Shown: positions 50,966 to 62,400 of the stretch, piece after piece
Numbering within the stretch: the stretch's first letter is position 1
Layout of the letters: each line of letters begins with the position of its first letter
Assembly: GCA_013396655.1 (NCBI GenBank)
Contig: WBMV01001920.1
Location: 790,632 to 854,631, forward strand
Length of the DNA: 64,000 bases
DNA from: Campylorhamphus procurvoides
Taxonomy: Eukaryota; Chordata; Aves; Passeriformes; Dendrocolaptidae
Reading direction: 5' to 3'
Notes under the pieces: model-generated
What the model was told of the DNA's origin: nothing
Seen by the model: only the letters and a program-made list of their open reading frames with translations
The model's database searches: none
Translations under genes and position numbers: made by a program

Positions 50966-52534
50966 TGGAAGAACAACTCCTCTCCTTTTATCTGGAAGAG
51001 TGTGAGGGAGTGTTTGGCACTGTATGAGCCTGTTTCAAATGCAGCACTTCTCTTGCTGGGTCTCTACTGTGATTCTGGGGAAGTCACAGGTTCAAATCTG
51101 CCTTTGTCTTTCCTCTAAAGACCTGGAACAGAGCATCCCTTTTGGCAGCAGTCTGTGCAGTTTTCTACCAGATTTTGTGATATGTTTAGGGCCAGATACA
51201 AACCAATGTCCTCAGATCCCCATAAATCTGTCCCTTTCCCACTGAAGTGGAAATTCATATTCTTGACCTATCCCTGCTCAGCTGAGAGGATGTTAACACT
51301 GAAGTCAGGGGCTAATGTGTACCAGCAGAGTCTTTCCCTTGCAACCAGTTTAATTTGGGATTCTTTAGGGAAACCACTCCCGGGCTTGATCACAGATCTG
51401 AGAGCTCCCTACTGCAAGGATTGCACTGCAGACAATTTTTGTACTTGAGCAGGGCTCCAAATGCTTGGCTGTGAATGCCAGCATTTACACAAGCTGCCCA
51501 GCTGCTTTCGGATGTGTGCACTGTTTACATGCAGACTCCAGCTGGTTGCTACAGTAGGATTCAGCCAGGCAGGATCTCTTGGGAAAATGCTTCCCTCTGC
51601 TACGGAGATGAGGCAGTGTTTGTGTTGGTAGCAGGACAAGCTGGCTGGATTTATCACCCTGAGACTTGTGGACAAGAAGAGTCACAAAAGGTGAACCAGA
51701 AAAGCACAGGAGTTAGTGGTGTTAACCTACACAAGAGATGCTGGCACTCTCAGTTCTGGGTATTTGATGTCTCTGTTGCACTTGTAGTGACATCTCTGTT
51801 GCGAAAACTGAAGTACAGAAAGCAAGAAATCCCTCTTTCTGTCCTAGCAGTTATGATTTTGGCCACAAAATGGTCTATTTTCCTGGGAAATTAGATCACC
51901 TCCTAATTCTCCTTGTCCCTTTGGGTGTCACAAACAAATCTTCAAATGGGAAGATACAATAGTAAGGACAGAGTTTAATGGAAATAGTGTTTGGATAGGC
52001 AAAACTAAGTGGTGTTCTATACGCTAGGCTGGGGAATCCAACACCACTGTGGACTGACCTTCGCAGGCTGTCCACATGTGAGTGGGTGTTCTAAACAGTG
52101 TTTTATTGGCATTTAATTCAACATATTGTCCAAGAAGGATCTTCTATTTCTCCCTCTTCTCTCCTCCCTCCACAGAGTACTGGGAAATTCATCCCAAAAA
52201 AAGAGACTGGAAGATGTGTGTCTCTTGGGAGTTTTCAAGTACTGATAAGAATTGTGGAAAGTCCCATAGGTGTGCATTTTCCTTCATTACTCAATCAGAC
52301 TTGGTATTAATATTTCTTAGGAACCTGCCTCTCTGTGTCTTGTTTCATGCAGTTTGATTGTTATGACACGTACAGCAGCTGAAATTTAAAATCCATTGAA
52401 CTGGGGCCAATATCTTCTCGGTGGCCACTGATTGGGAACTCTTTTTTAGATACCCACTGCAAATCGTTCACCCCTGCATTTCCAGAGGAGCTGAGCATTC
52501 ATGAGTGCTCTGAAATAGACCATGACATACTGCT

Positions 52535-52765
52535 AGGTTAGCAGTTTTAATGAGATCTGTGGAACAGCTCTGTCCTTCCATCTCGTTTATTCCACTGCCT
52601 AGTAATTGTTAATGGGAATTTTCTTTGCAGAGGAAGTGAATATTTTGTCAGAACAAAAATTGCTGGGGCTTATCAATTTCTTTCTGATTAGGTTCATCAG
52701 TCAATGTTTTCTAATTAGGAAAAGAAGAATTTATTGGAAATCTTACACTTAAGAAAAGTACTCTC
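52535..52765. promoter_or_regulatory. Candidate homeodomain-rich conserved element
   Basis: The block contains ttttaatgag at 52,545-52,554, agtaattgttaatggg at 52,601-52,616, tctgattagg near 52,683-52,692 and the palindromic core ctaattagg at 52,711-52,719, then ttattgg. It is AT-rich but not simple-sequence. Such a cluster would fit LIM/NK/HOX-type binding. Whether it is conserved or active cannot be read from one sequence. Confidence 0.35.
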
Positions 52766-53819
52766 AACAAGTAGAATTTTGGAAGTTTGGTGACATATAT
52801 CTGATGCAAGTTGCAATTATTTTATTTTAAAATTTGCATGGGAAAATGTGGATTTGTTTTGTCAGGGGGGTATTATTTCTTTTTTAATCAAGAGTAAACC
52901 AAGCGAATAAGGTGCCTTCCCTTATTTCACTGGATAAAAGTGTTCCGCTTCCAGTATTTTAAATGCATAGCCTATGCTATGCAGCAGAGCAATGTTTGCT
53001 TCTTGATGATGAGTGGAAGTGAGAAGTCACTGATGCTACAGTTAAGGGCAGAACAGTATTGACTGCCTGGTGACATCATGTTTTCTGTCTCCTGGGCAAG
53101 GTGCCTTGCTTGCCCTTCAGTCCATGCTCTCCTTCAATCTGTGTGGCATGGGTGCAAACCCACATCTGGGCTGTGACTTCAGGTGACCTGGGAGCAGTGG
53201 GGGGAGAAATCAGTGCCTCATGCTGTCCTGTAGCATGCACTGTCCTGCAGTGCCAATGGTACAGTCAGGTTTTGTTTGACCTTTGTACCTCCTCCCTCCT
53301 TGTAGCACTTCCAGGTGATGAGAGAACCATTCTTAGAAATGTTACCAAGTCCCAGAGCTGCTGTGGTCCTCTGAGTTCAAGCCAACATGGAGCGGTGCAG
53401 ACATTTGCTAGGAGCTCAGGTGGCTACATAGCCCCTTGCCTTGCTGGGGAGCACAAGGCATTTGGCCTGGCCAAATGAGAGGGGCAGCTGATTTCCAGAT
53501 CAGCCTTTATGGCAGGTGCAGCCCAGGGAATAGCTGGGTTCACATCTGGGACAGCTCTTGGGGGTTCACTGCAGGCCAGGCAGGAGGAAGTCACCGCTGC
53601 TGACTGGCTTAGATCTTCCAAAACTGCTGAAGGCAGAAAGGCAAAGAAGCAGCAGACAGCAAAGGAAAGATTAATGGGCCAGCTGCCTGAAGGGCTGGTT
53701 GGGGTTGTATTTCTTGTTCTTACCCCTGCAAATTTCTGCAGGATTGTAAATCTTGAGCTGCTTCCCAAATGGGGAGACTTCAGGTGTGTTTTTCTAAATA
53801 AGCAAACCTGAGCATACTT

Positions 53820-53960
53820 AAGTTCTTTGACTCAACACACAGGAATTCCCATTGGCTTTATTACATACTGACAAGCGTGCTGGGGAAAGCAGAACAGATC
53901 AATGGCTGTGTTTGAAGCGGGCCATAAATCACTCATGACACCAGGCAGCAGATTGACTGA
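53820..53960. promoter_or_regulatory. Candidate conserved non-coding element (weak)
   Basis: The block includes cccattggctttattac (CCAAT-type word), agcgggccataaatcactc near 53,917-53,935 (a CDX/HOX-like cataaat word beside a retained CpG) and gattgactgactcg. It has no simple repeat and lies in the motif-rich part of the window. Confidence 0.25.
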
Positions 53961-54984
53961 CTCGCCTTGTTCCTCCTCCCTTCCCAGCACCCCAGCACTG
54001 ACCCCGGCTTGCCACCGAGCCGCAGGGAGAGATGCCCATGATTAATGCTGCAAATGAAACCCTGGCAGCAGGCAGACTTGAGCCAAAAGTCTCTGCAGGG
54101 AAAAGTCAGAGGACAGCCAAGCAAGTCAGACAAGGAGTAAATTTAAATGGGTTAAATCCTCCCCAGCTCTCAGCACCGGCATGTGTCCATGTTATACTTG
54201 CACTTTTCTCAGTGCCCCTGTGAAATCCTGACTTTACATAAATGTCTGTCCCTGACCCAAACATGCTGTGAGAGCATTTAACGTCATGGGTTGAGCAGTG
54301 ACGATGCTAAAGCTGCAAATTGCACAGGAGGGTTTCTAATGCCAGACGTGGGAATTTGGCCTCTGACAGGTTTTGACTTTTCGGAAGGAGCTGAGATGGG
54401 CAGATGGTTTTGAATTTAATACTTTCTTCACTGGAAATTATAGCCTTGGGGTGATAGAAAATCAGACGTAGCCCTGGTCTAGACAGAAGAGGGGTGTGAG
54501 AACCTCCAGAGTGCCAAGCACTCTCCTCCCCTGCCCCTGTGCGCCAGAGATGGCGTGGGAAGGGAGGGACAATAAGAAAACATGCTGGAAAAATCACACC
54601 ATTCTTGTTTGAAGATTTCAGACCGCTCTTTTATTTTTGCTGATAGATTGAGATCAAAATTAGGGAAATTATAATTTAAAAAATTAAAGCAATAGAAAGC
54701 ACAGCCACTCTTCCAGTTTGGTTGAAACCCTTCTTTTTGGTGGGAGGATAGAGTAAGAAAATATCTAGATTTTTAATCCAAATTGAAAAATAAACCCTCC
54801 TCCAGTTCCAGCAGTGGTTTTTCACTTCACTTGGGAGCTGTCTTTGTGGAAGAAACAGTTAAGCAATCAAAAGAAACCCATCCCTGCGTGCACAGAGCTT
54901 GCTCCTTCCATGGGAGCACAGGATACTGGGAGTGCCTTGTGCTATTAGATAAGAGACAAGATGCCAGGGCTGTGGGTCTGCCCG

Positions 54985-55230
54985 CAGGCAAAATCTTAAT
55001 TAAAAATTATCTCTATTATATCAAATATTTTTCTGAAATTTTTCATAGTTGCTTCCATGTCTGGTGATAAAAAGAAATCAAGGGAATATTTTGCAGGATC
55101 CTGACATTCATACTTTTATCCTTTAAATGCCTTTTTGTTTCCAAAAAGGTCAAAGTCTGTGCTGATGCCGTGTTTGGCAAATAACAAATCTTTGTTACGT
55201 TGACAATTTTTTTTTCAAAAAATTTTTTTA
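54985..55230. promoter_or_regulatory. Candidate element with inverted SOX-like pair and nuclear-receptor-like site
   Basis: From 54,990 the sequence holds tcttaattaaaaatt (homeodomain-like), then aaaaggtcaaagtc near 55,145-55,158 (an AGGTCA-type half site with a following AAAGTC). It ends with the perfect inverted pair taacaaa/tttgtta at 55,182-55,188 and 55,191-55,197, whose AACAAA/TTTGTT cores match SOX-family binding. All three are AT-rich short words, so chance occurrences are possible. Confidence 0.3.
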
Positions 55231-58200
55231 AGTCAATAAGAACTGTAGGAGAAGGAGGAAATGCCATTCATGATAGCATCTTCAAGCTTTTCCTCTTGAA
55301 AAAGCAGACCTGTAATGGACACTCAAGGGCCCTGCCCTGTCTGTTCAAACAGCTTCAAAATTCAGGAAAATGCAATAGAAATCAGCCACTGTCAGGGACC
55401 CTTTCAGCTTCACAGGCAGGGCAATGTGCAGTGTTAGCACATACCAGAGGACTTCTGCCGAATTGCAGAAGGGAGAAGGGAGTTTGATGTTTGTTGGCAC
55501 TTTGGTTCTTGTGTTTTGGGAGAGGGCAGGCCTGGCCAGGTTGCTTTCCTTTGTGGGTTTTTTTTTCTTTTTGGGCAAAGCAAAGCATTCAGAAATGGAA
55601 ACTCTTGGTGAGGAGATAGCTTTTCTTTCCCGTCTATCGTGCTCCTCTCAAGCACAACTCAGTTTTACTTTACAGGGTTTCCCTTTCATCTGAAACCTTC
55701 CAATTTCAGGCAGGTTAGCTTGCCAAGGTGCACCTTCCCTTTCATAAATATTGCAGTAGCTACAGGCTATGGAGAGTTAGCCAAGCCAGTTCTCTTCATC
55801 TATCATGATCTCACCCCTCCCTTAACCCCCTCCTCTCCTGCCCTCTCATTAAATAAGAACAAAAGGTAAACCATAACCCTCTCACATGCCACATTAATAT
55901 ATGGTATAATTTTTCAGTTCTGCCAGTTCTGGTATGGCAGCTGTGTGGTTGTGCAGAAAATGGGGGATCCCTCATGCTGGGTACACTTGCAATCTTTGTC
56001 CAAACATGCTCCACATTGGAACGTCCTGGGCTACCCAAATGCTGCTCAAATAACGATGAAGTATTGGGCACTTTTTATGCCCCTGGGTATCGGAGGATGG
56101 AAGGACCTATCCCTGCTCCCTAGAATCTAAGAGGCAGCTTCCCAAACTCTTCTTTGCCTCACCTTCAGCTCATCAAGGGTTAGCAGAGCTGCTGCCTCTG
56201 ACATTTTGGGGATCAGGTCTTCGGGGAGTGGCACCTGCTCTTCCCTTGCCTACTGTGGAGGTTTTCATCTTGGGGCTGGCTGTTCTGCAGCCATGCTCTG
56301 TGAGAGCAGGGTCTGTGGGGAGCTCTGCAACTGGTGCTGCTGCTGGGAGCTGCTGCTCTGCCTCCCACCTGGGTTGCAGGGGAGTTCAGCTTAGTTCTGC
56401 AAACAGAAATTACTTGAAATACAGGTTCTCTACTCAGCTAATAGGGAATGCTTTTCATTCCCTGTGGCCTTCTGGCACTGCTAACACACAGGAGAATGGG
56501 GTTTGTGTGCGCCCTCACTGCAGGTCTGTTTGAGTCTCTGTACACAGGCACATGTGTGTGTATGTGAGTTCATGAAGGTACACTTCAAAACAATGTTCTT
56601 TTAGCTTGCTTCAAGGATACAATTACTTCTTCTTAAAGCAGCCAAAGATAAGCAACTAATACATTGACTCATGGAGCCATTCCTTTGCTCTAATGTCATA
56701 ACACCAGATGATGAACTGTGCATAGTCTTGTTAGTGGCTGTATTACAGCACTGCCCAGAACCCCAGATGCTCTGACCATGCTCGTCGCTATATATAGTGA
56801 AGTTTACACATGTGTGTAAGCCTGAGCACATAAGATGATGAAATGGGTGAAGGACAAGACCAGCATCTGTAAAGTGATGCGAAAAAGTTCTTTGTCTCAG
56901 TAATTTCCAGCACACAAAGAGGCCTAGCAAAGAAACTAGTTCTGTTTCAAATTTTCAGGGAAACTGTCACATTTTAACAGATGACTTTTTGCTTGTCATT
57001 TTCTCTTTTCTTGGAAAGCACAAACAATGATAAACAAAATACAAAACAGCCATCAAGTCTTAAAATATTACTGGAAAATCGCTCAGGCCTTGCAGCTTAC
57101 ATGAGAGATATATTCCATGCATCTCACAATTTCGGGGGGATAGTGTGATGAATGTGGTGCAAAAGCCATATTTCTCTTATGTTTTCTTAGAAAGTTTTTA
57201 AGAAGCTCTGATTATCACAAGACTGGGTAGGTTATGAGGAGGGGGGTTTGAGGGTGAATACACTTTACCTTTAACACCCCTCCCTATTGCTCCCAGAGCA
57301 GAGATGCCCTGCTCTGCATTTTTGCCAGCTTCTCATTTCCTTTCCCTCCAGGTAGCTTTCAGTTCTGCTCAGGGCTGAACCATTCATCAGGGGGCTCTGC
57401 TGGGTCCTTTGTTGCTGCCAAGAGCGGTTTTCTCTCCTTCCCTGTTTCTAAAATGTCTCCCCTCACATGCCCACACTTACATCTGTCAAGGACACCAACA
57501 GGTGACAACCTTCCTCCTCCCCATCACGTCAAGGCTAGAAAAGGCTGTGGCAAGGGGAGCACTTACAAATAAGGCCAGATTTGGTGACCAAAGTCCATGA
57601 TGCATTTTTTTATTTATACCCATGCACGCACACTTGCGTGTATGTTACAATGACTTCAGGGGACTGGAGGGGACTTTCCGCAAGGATTAACTGAGTGTGT
57701 CTTCAACAAGGTAATACAACGAACTTGCCTTGGCTGCTGTGTGCTCAATTAGGGCTTTTTGTCATATAGAAACTGTTTTTTAAAAGAGCTAAATGTGGTT
57801 AGTAAAAGACACTGCTGTCCTAATTCAATGAATCTCTTACCAGAAAACTAAACAGGTTTGCAAGGGATCTTTGTCTAAAATCTTTGCTGGATTTTGTTAC
57901 TGACAGCATAGCGCTACAGAGATGGTGTCTGCTAGTTGCCCTATGTATGTGAGCAATGAGTCCCTGCTCCAAAGAGCATGGATCCAGATGTTGGGTGCAA
58001 TCTGATGAAGATCTGGAGACTGAAAAATATGCAGAAATTGTTTCCAAGTATAGTTCTCTCCCTGAAGTCCAAAATAACAAGCATTATGTTTGAACTAGGT
58101 CCTGAAAATAAATTAGGAGGGAAGAGTGCAGACTTTTCTCTACCCTTCCCTCTGTAAACACTGGATTCACCAGGTGGGTCTGTGCAAAACTCAACTTCAG

Positions 58201-59290
58201 TAAATCGTCTTCTGAAAAAGCATTTCTAGCCCACAGTAACTTCAAGGCATCCAGACTGTGCTTAGTACCTGCATTATCTCTAAGTTACAGAGATATGTGG
58301 GCATTACTCATTGATGGTCAAGACCACCTCTCTTCTGAGAAAGTCAGAAATGAAAAAGGGGAGTTAGAAAGCTGTGGATATCATCCGTATGTGCAGCAAT
58401 ACTTGTGCTCTTCCACATAACTAGCATTTCCCCATGGAATATGCAGTGAGTGCACCTCGGACATTTGGTGTGTAACAGGGGTATTGAGCTTTGAGTTGGG
58501 TTTTCTGCAGTGTGTGGTACATTTGAAGGCTTAAGACTCAGGGAACCTTTATGAAGCATGAGAATACTGCTGCTGACATAAAGGGACCAAACTTAACTTT
58601 GATCCTGTATGCAGGCCTTTGAGTTTGACCCATATGTTATGAAAAAGAAAAGCCAATTTCCAAACCAGAGGTTTGGTGCTGGCGTATCCCAGAAACTGTC
58701 ACAGATGTGGGGTAGAAAGCTTGCTGTTAATAATTTTGGTGCAAGAAGAGGAGCAGGTTTTCTGGTGCCCTAAATTGAGTCGAAAATTCTATGAGACCAA
58801 AGATTCTGGGAGGAAAAAAAAACCAAAACAACAGAACACCAAACCCAAACCAAACAAAACCCCAACTAGGTCTTTGGAGGTTATGATACAGTGTCAGAGA
58901 AGGACAGACCTAACGCATCTAGGAATCAAGAGATTTAGAGAGCGTGAATTTAAACTTTTTCAAAGCCAAGTTTCATGTGCTGCAGGAAGCTGGGGGAAGG
59001 GATCAATAGGGGTTGCTTTAGTTCTGTCCCAATCCGCTCACTGATCCTTGAACTCATCTGTTTTGAGCAGCTGTCAGCTGTAAGGCAGAAGTGAAACTCC
59101 TGGTGTGAATTTTCTCCTCCACTCTGGGTATCAGTACAGGGGCTGCTCACCAACAAAGATCTTGCCATGGTGCCTCCTAGACTAACCACACTGCAGTCAT
59201 GGGGAGCAGGAGCCTCATCCCCTCCTTCACCTGCTCTCACCGCAGCTCCCTTCATGACTTATGTGCAAACTGCATTCACGAGCACAGGCA
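55231..59290. other. Non-coding DNA, nothing specific seen
   Basis: No gene or transposon is visible. Short open frames near 55,340-55,690 overlap in several frames on both strands. An A/C-rich stretch lies at about 58,814-58,866. Confidence 0.5.
58814..58866. repeat. A/C-rich low-complexity stretch
   Basis: The stretch follows an A run and is made of caaaac/ccaaac words. It resembles the patches at 30.4 kb and 35.4 kb in composition but has no clear period. Confidence 0.7.
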
Positions 59291-59294
59291 GCCA

Positions 59295-59475
59295 GTGAAG
59301 AATAATTTAATAGGGTTAATTTACACATCTTGACCCTAGCATGTTTCTGCTCATCCCAGGAGCAGCTGGGATTGGTAAATTATGATTTTGACTAACCACA
59401 TTCAGTTTAGTGTCTGTAGAAGCATTTGAGGCCCTTCACCGCTCATATTTGCAAGAAACATCTGCACAGAGTGAC
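59295..59475. promoter_or_regulatory. Candidate conserved non-coding element (weak)
   Basis: The block contains agaataatttaatagggtt near 59,299-59,317, ggtaaattatgattttgact near 59,374-59,393, and a retained CpG in ttcaccgctcatatttgc. It is non-repetitive and AT-rich. Confidence 0.22.
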
Positions 59476-62400
59476 CAGGAAAGATGAATGAAGACAGCCT
59501 TATCCTGCCCTAAAACCCAAGTGTGCTGGAGAGAACAGAAATGACTCAGCAGATTGGTTGCTGACAGCACCTATTCTGCAACACTTGGTGGCTGTTTGCT
59601 TTCCATCTTCCCTTTCCCTGTATGGTGTTTAGGCTGTAGGATAGACAGATAACATTTTCAGTCGTTTTGTCCCAATGGGGACATAAAAGTTTTTCTTGGC
59701 CAGAAGGCATTCCTCATGGAGCAGTGCAGAGTTTTAGGGAGGCTGAACCAGCTACCACACTGTTGGGCTCTTGTTGCAGCACTGGCAGAGCCTGGTCAGG
59801 CCACATCCTGTTGGCTATTTCATGAACACAAAGATCTCTGCTGAGATTTATTAAATAGCAACAAGTTCTTTGCTTCTCAGTGGGAGATTAATGGAAGTTG
59901 GGTTCCTAAGGCTCGAAGGGTTCAGGGATCAACTCACTAGTTGCTTTGCTGTCCAACACCAGTCTTGCCTCCAAAGTTTGGGATGGTTGAGAGGGAATGG
60001 TTGACCGGGAACTTAATTGTTCTCCTACTGACTGAGTATTGATAGATGAACACAAATAGGCCTGGCTATCCTGCATCAAGGAAGTATCCAACAGTTGAAA
60101 AATTAGTCTGCTTGGCAGCTTAGTCTTTTGAGGTTTCTGTGAATAAAATTAAATTGAAAGGGTTTTCTTTATAGTGGTTTTTATTTTTTCTTCTTCTAGT
60201 ATCCCCTACAGATGAGAAGAGAATCTAGCCATGTGCTTTACGAGGTTTGATTCAGGGTTGGTATGGCTGAGTCACATGCCTGTTGTGACTGATGCCATCA
60301 CACCCATGAAACACACAACATGTTATTGCTCAGTGGCTTAGCAACATACACTATAGCTTGCCTCCTGCAAGCTTCTCACCTTTGCCTTCCCTTCAGGGCC
60401 AGTATTTAGCAAACAGAATTTGCAGTGCCATGGTTACCAGCAAATAGGGCTTGGGACCTTTGAGCCATTTTCCAGTGTCTTGGGTGATATCAGCAGCTTA
60501 TAATACTGTAGCACTTTCTGCTAATTCAGCTTTTCATAGAATTGTATTTGCAGGGGGAGAATCTAATTGTGGGGAATCTCAGGATTGCATCATTTGGTCT
60601 TTCACTGTGATGATAGCTGAAGCTTTCACATGCTGAAACCTGGGAGAGAATTAAGGAACTTGTGTTTAAGCTTTCTATAGCATCTGCCAGCCCAGACCAG
60701 TGAACTATAACATCTAATGTATATATTTTAATATAATGGACATTTAAGAATTTATATAACAGTGAATTAGTTCCAAGAGGAACACTCCACAAGCCCACGG
60801 GGCCACTAAAGCCTAAGGATTTGAGTAGTTCAAGTGCTGCCTCTGTACCCATTTATGGCTTGGAATAAGTCTGAAAACAGGACCCATAGTGATGCTTGCA
60901 ACCAGGTGCTTTCCCAGACCATCCTGATACTTTCTTGATACTTAATAGCTGCAAATTCCACGAATGTGTTTCGTCACCTCTTCTCATATAAGCTTTTAGT
61001 GACCTAGCCTCTATTTCCTTGATCTCACCCCAGTCTTCAGTTTCCAATGCTGCATATCACGGTGCCATTGTGTTGGCAGAATCTTGCTTGTTTTTTTCTT
61101 AATGTTCTGCCTCCCTTAGTTATCAGAAATCATATTGTGGGTGTTAGAAATTTTGCCTAATCCAAGGAAAGCTTTGTAAAAGCTGGATTTTAGTTGTGTG
61201 TTACATTTGGTGAAGAATGCTAATATTCTGAAAAACAGAAAATCTTACAGAAAAATCACATTTCTTCCTGTACCCAGCAAGGTGTACTGGTGCCCCACTG
61301 AGTTTCTGGTTGTGCCCAATGCTATGAACACATTACCACTTAAAGCATGAAAATAGGGAAAACTTTTATGTGACTAAGATGGGGTAAATTCAGGCTGTTA
61401 TGTATGTGAAGGGTTTATATATGTGTCTTTGTAACAGAGGAGGAGGTCCTCATATGTGATGGGGGATTGTAAAGCTGTGTGGGCTTTCTACAAGAATAAG
61501 CGTTTGGTAAATCTGGCTGGCTGTGAGCCTCACCCTGACAGGTTTGGGTGTAAGGGACAGATATGTGCTGGTTTCTGCACAGAACTCATCTACACATCTG
61601 AGGTGTCAGGACTGGATCCATGTTTTGAGGGTGAATTGGGAATTGGAGTCTTATGGGAATGGGTCAGCTTTTAGTACAGGTCAGGGCCTCTGCAGGGTGA
61701 AAGGATTTTCTCGTCCTGGCCATGCCACCTCCTGTGCCCTCAGGCCCTGCCACTCTGGCTCAGAGGGTCTCTGTTGTAGCTGTATTGCCACATTAAGTGC
61801 CTTAAATCAGTCATCGTGAGCAGCACAGAGGAACATAGCTGTGTCCTGCAGAAGTGGGTGCTGGATAAGCTCATTGTCATTAAGGGGACAAGGCAACATG
61901 GGACTGTGATGGCCTGCAAAGGGAATAGCGCAAAAAAAAAAAAAAAGGCAACACAGAGCCCTTGCCCTTTATGTTCAAGGGTCCAGCATCTGCTTGCCTT
62001 GACTGATGCATAGCAGCATTGCCCAGACACCTCCATGTACCCTCCTTTCCTTCCCTCTCATCTTTCTTGCCATGCTGTATTTCCCTTGGCTCCTTGGATG
62101 ACCCTTTGCAGGAGCAGCCTCGGCAAAATAAGCTAATAAAGGCACGTTTGGTCCTTCAGGCTGTTAACAGGCTCACTGGCCCTCAGAGGCCTGTCATCCT
62201 ATCAACTCCTCCTTGTATGTGGGTTTGGGTTATTTTACAAGCTCAGTAAAGGAAGGGTCTGGGAAACAGATCAGCAGGAAAGAACACTGATGTGCTTGCT
62301 GCAGAGCTGCTTGTGCAGGACACTCCTGCCTGCTGCTGCAATGCTCTCCCAGCTGCCCTTCAGGGGCAATGTGTTTTTCTGCCGGTGGGCAATAGGATTA

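Noticed and set aside
51089..51104. B-box-like word ggttcaaatctgcc suggesting a tRNA or SINE
   Set aside because: No A-box at a suitable distance upstream, no cloverleaf pairing, and the order of neighbouring phrases does not follow MIR.
51475..51894. 139-codon + strand frame with a hydrophobic stretch near the C-terminus
   Set aside because: The hydrophobic segment is short, the protein is unfamiliar, and the minus strand is also open over the first half. There is no supporting gene context.
60530..60560. tcatagaattgta as a minus-strand CR1 3' end
   Set aside because: Only the first few bases agree with the complement of the CR1 terminus. The expected 'gggttggaa...' continuation is absent.
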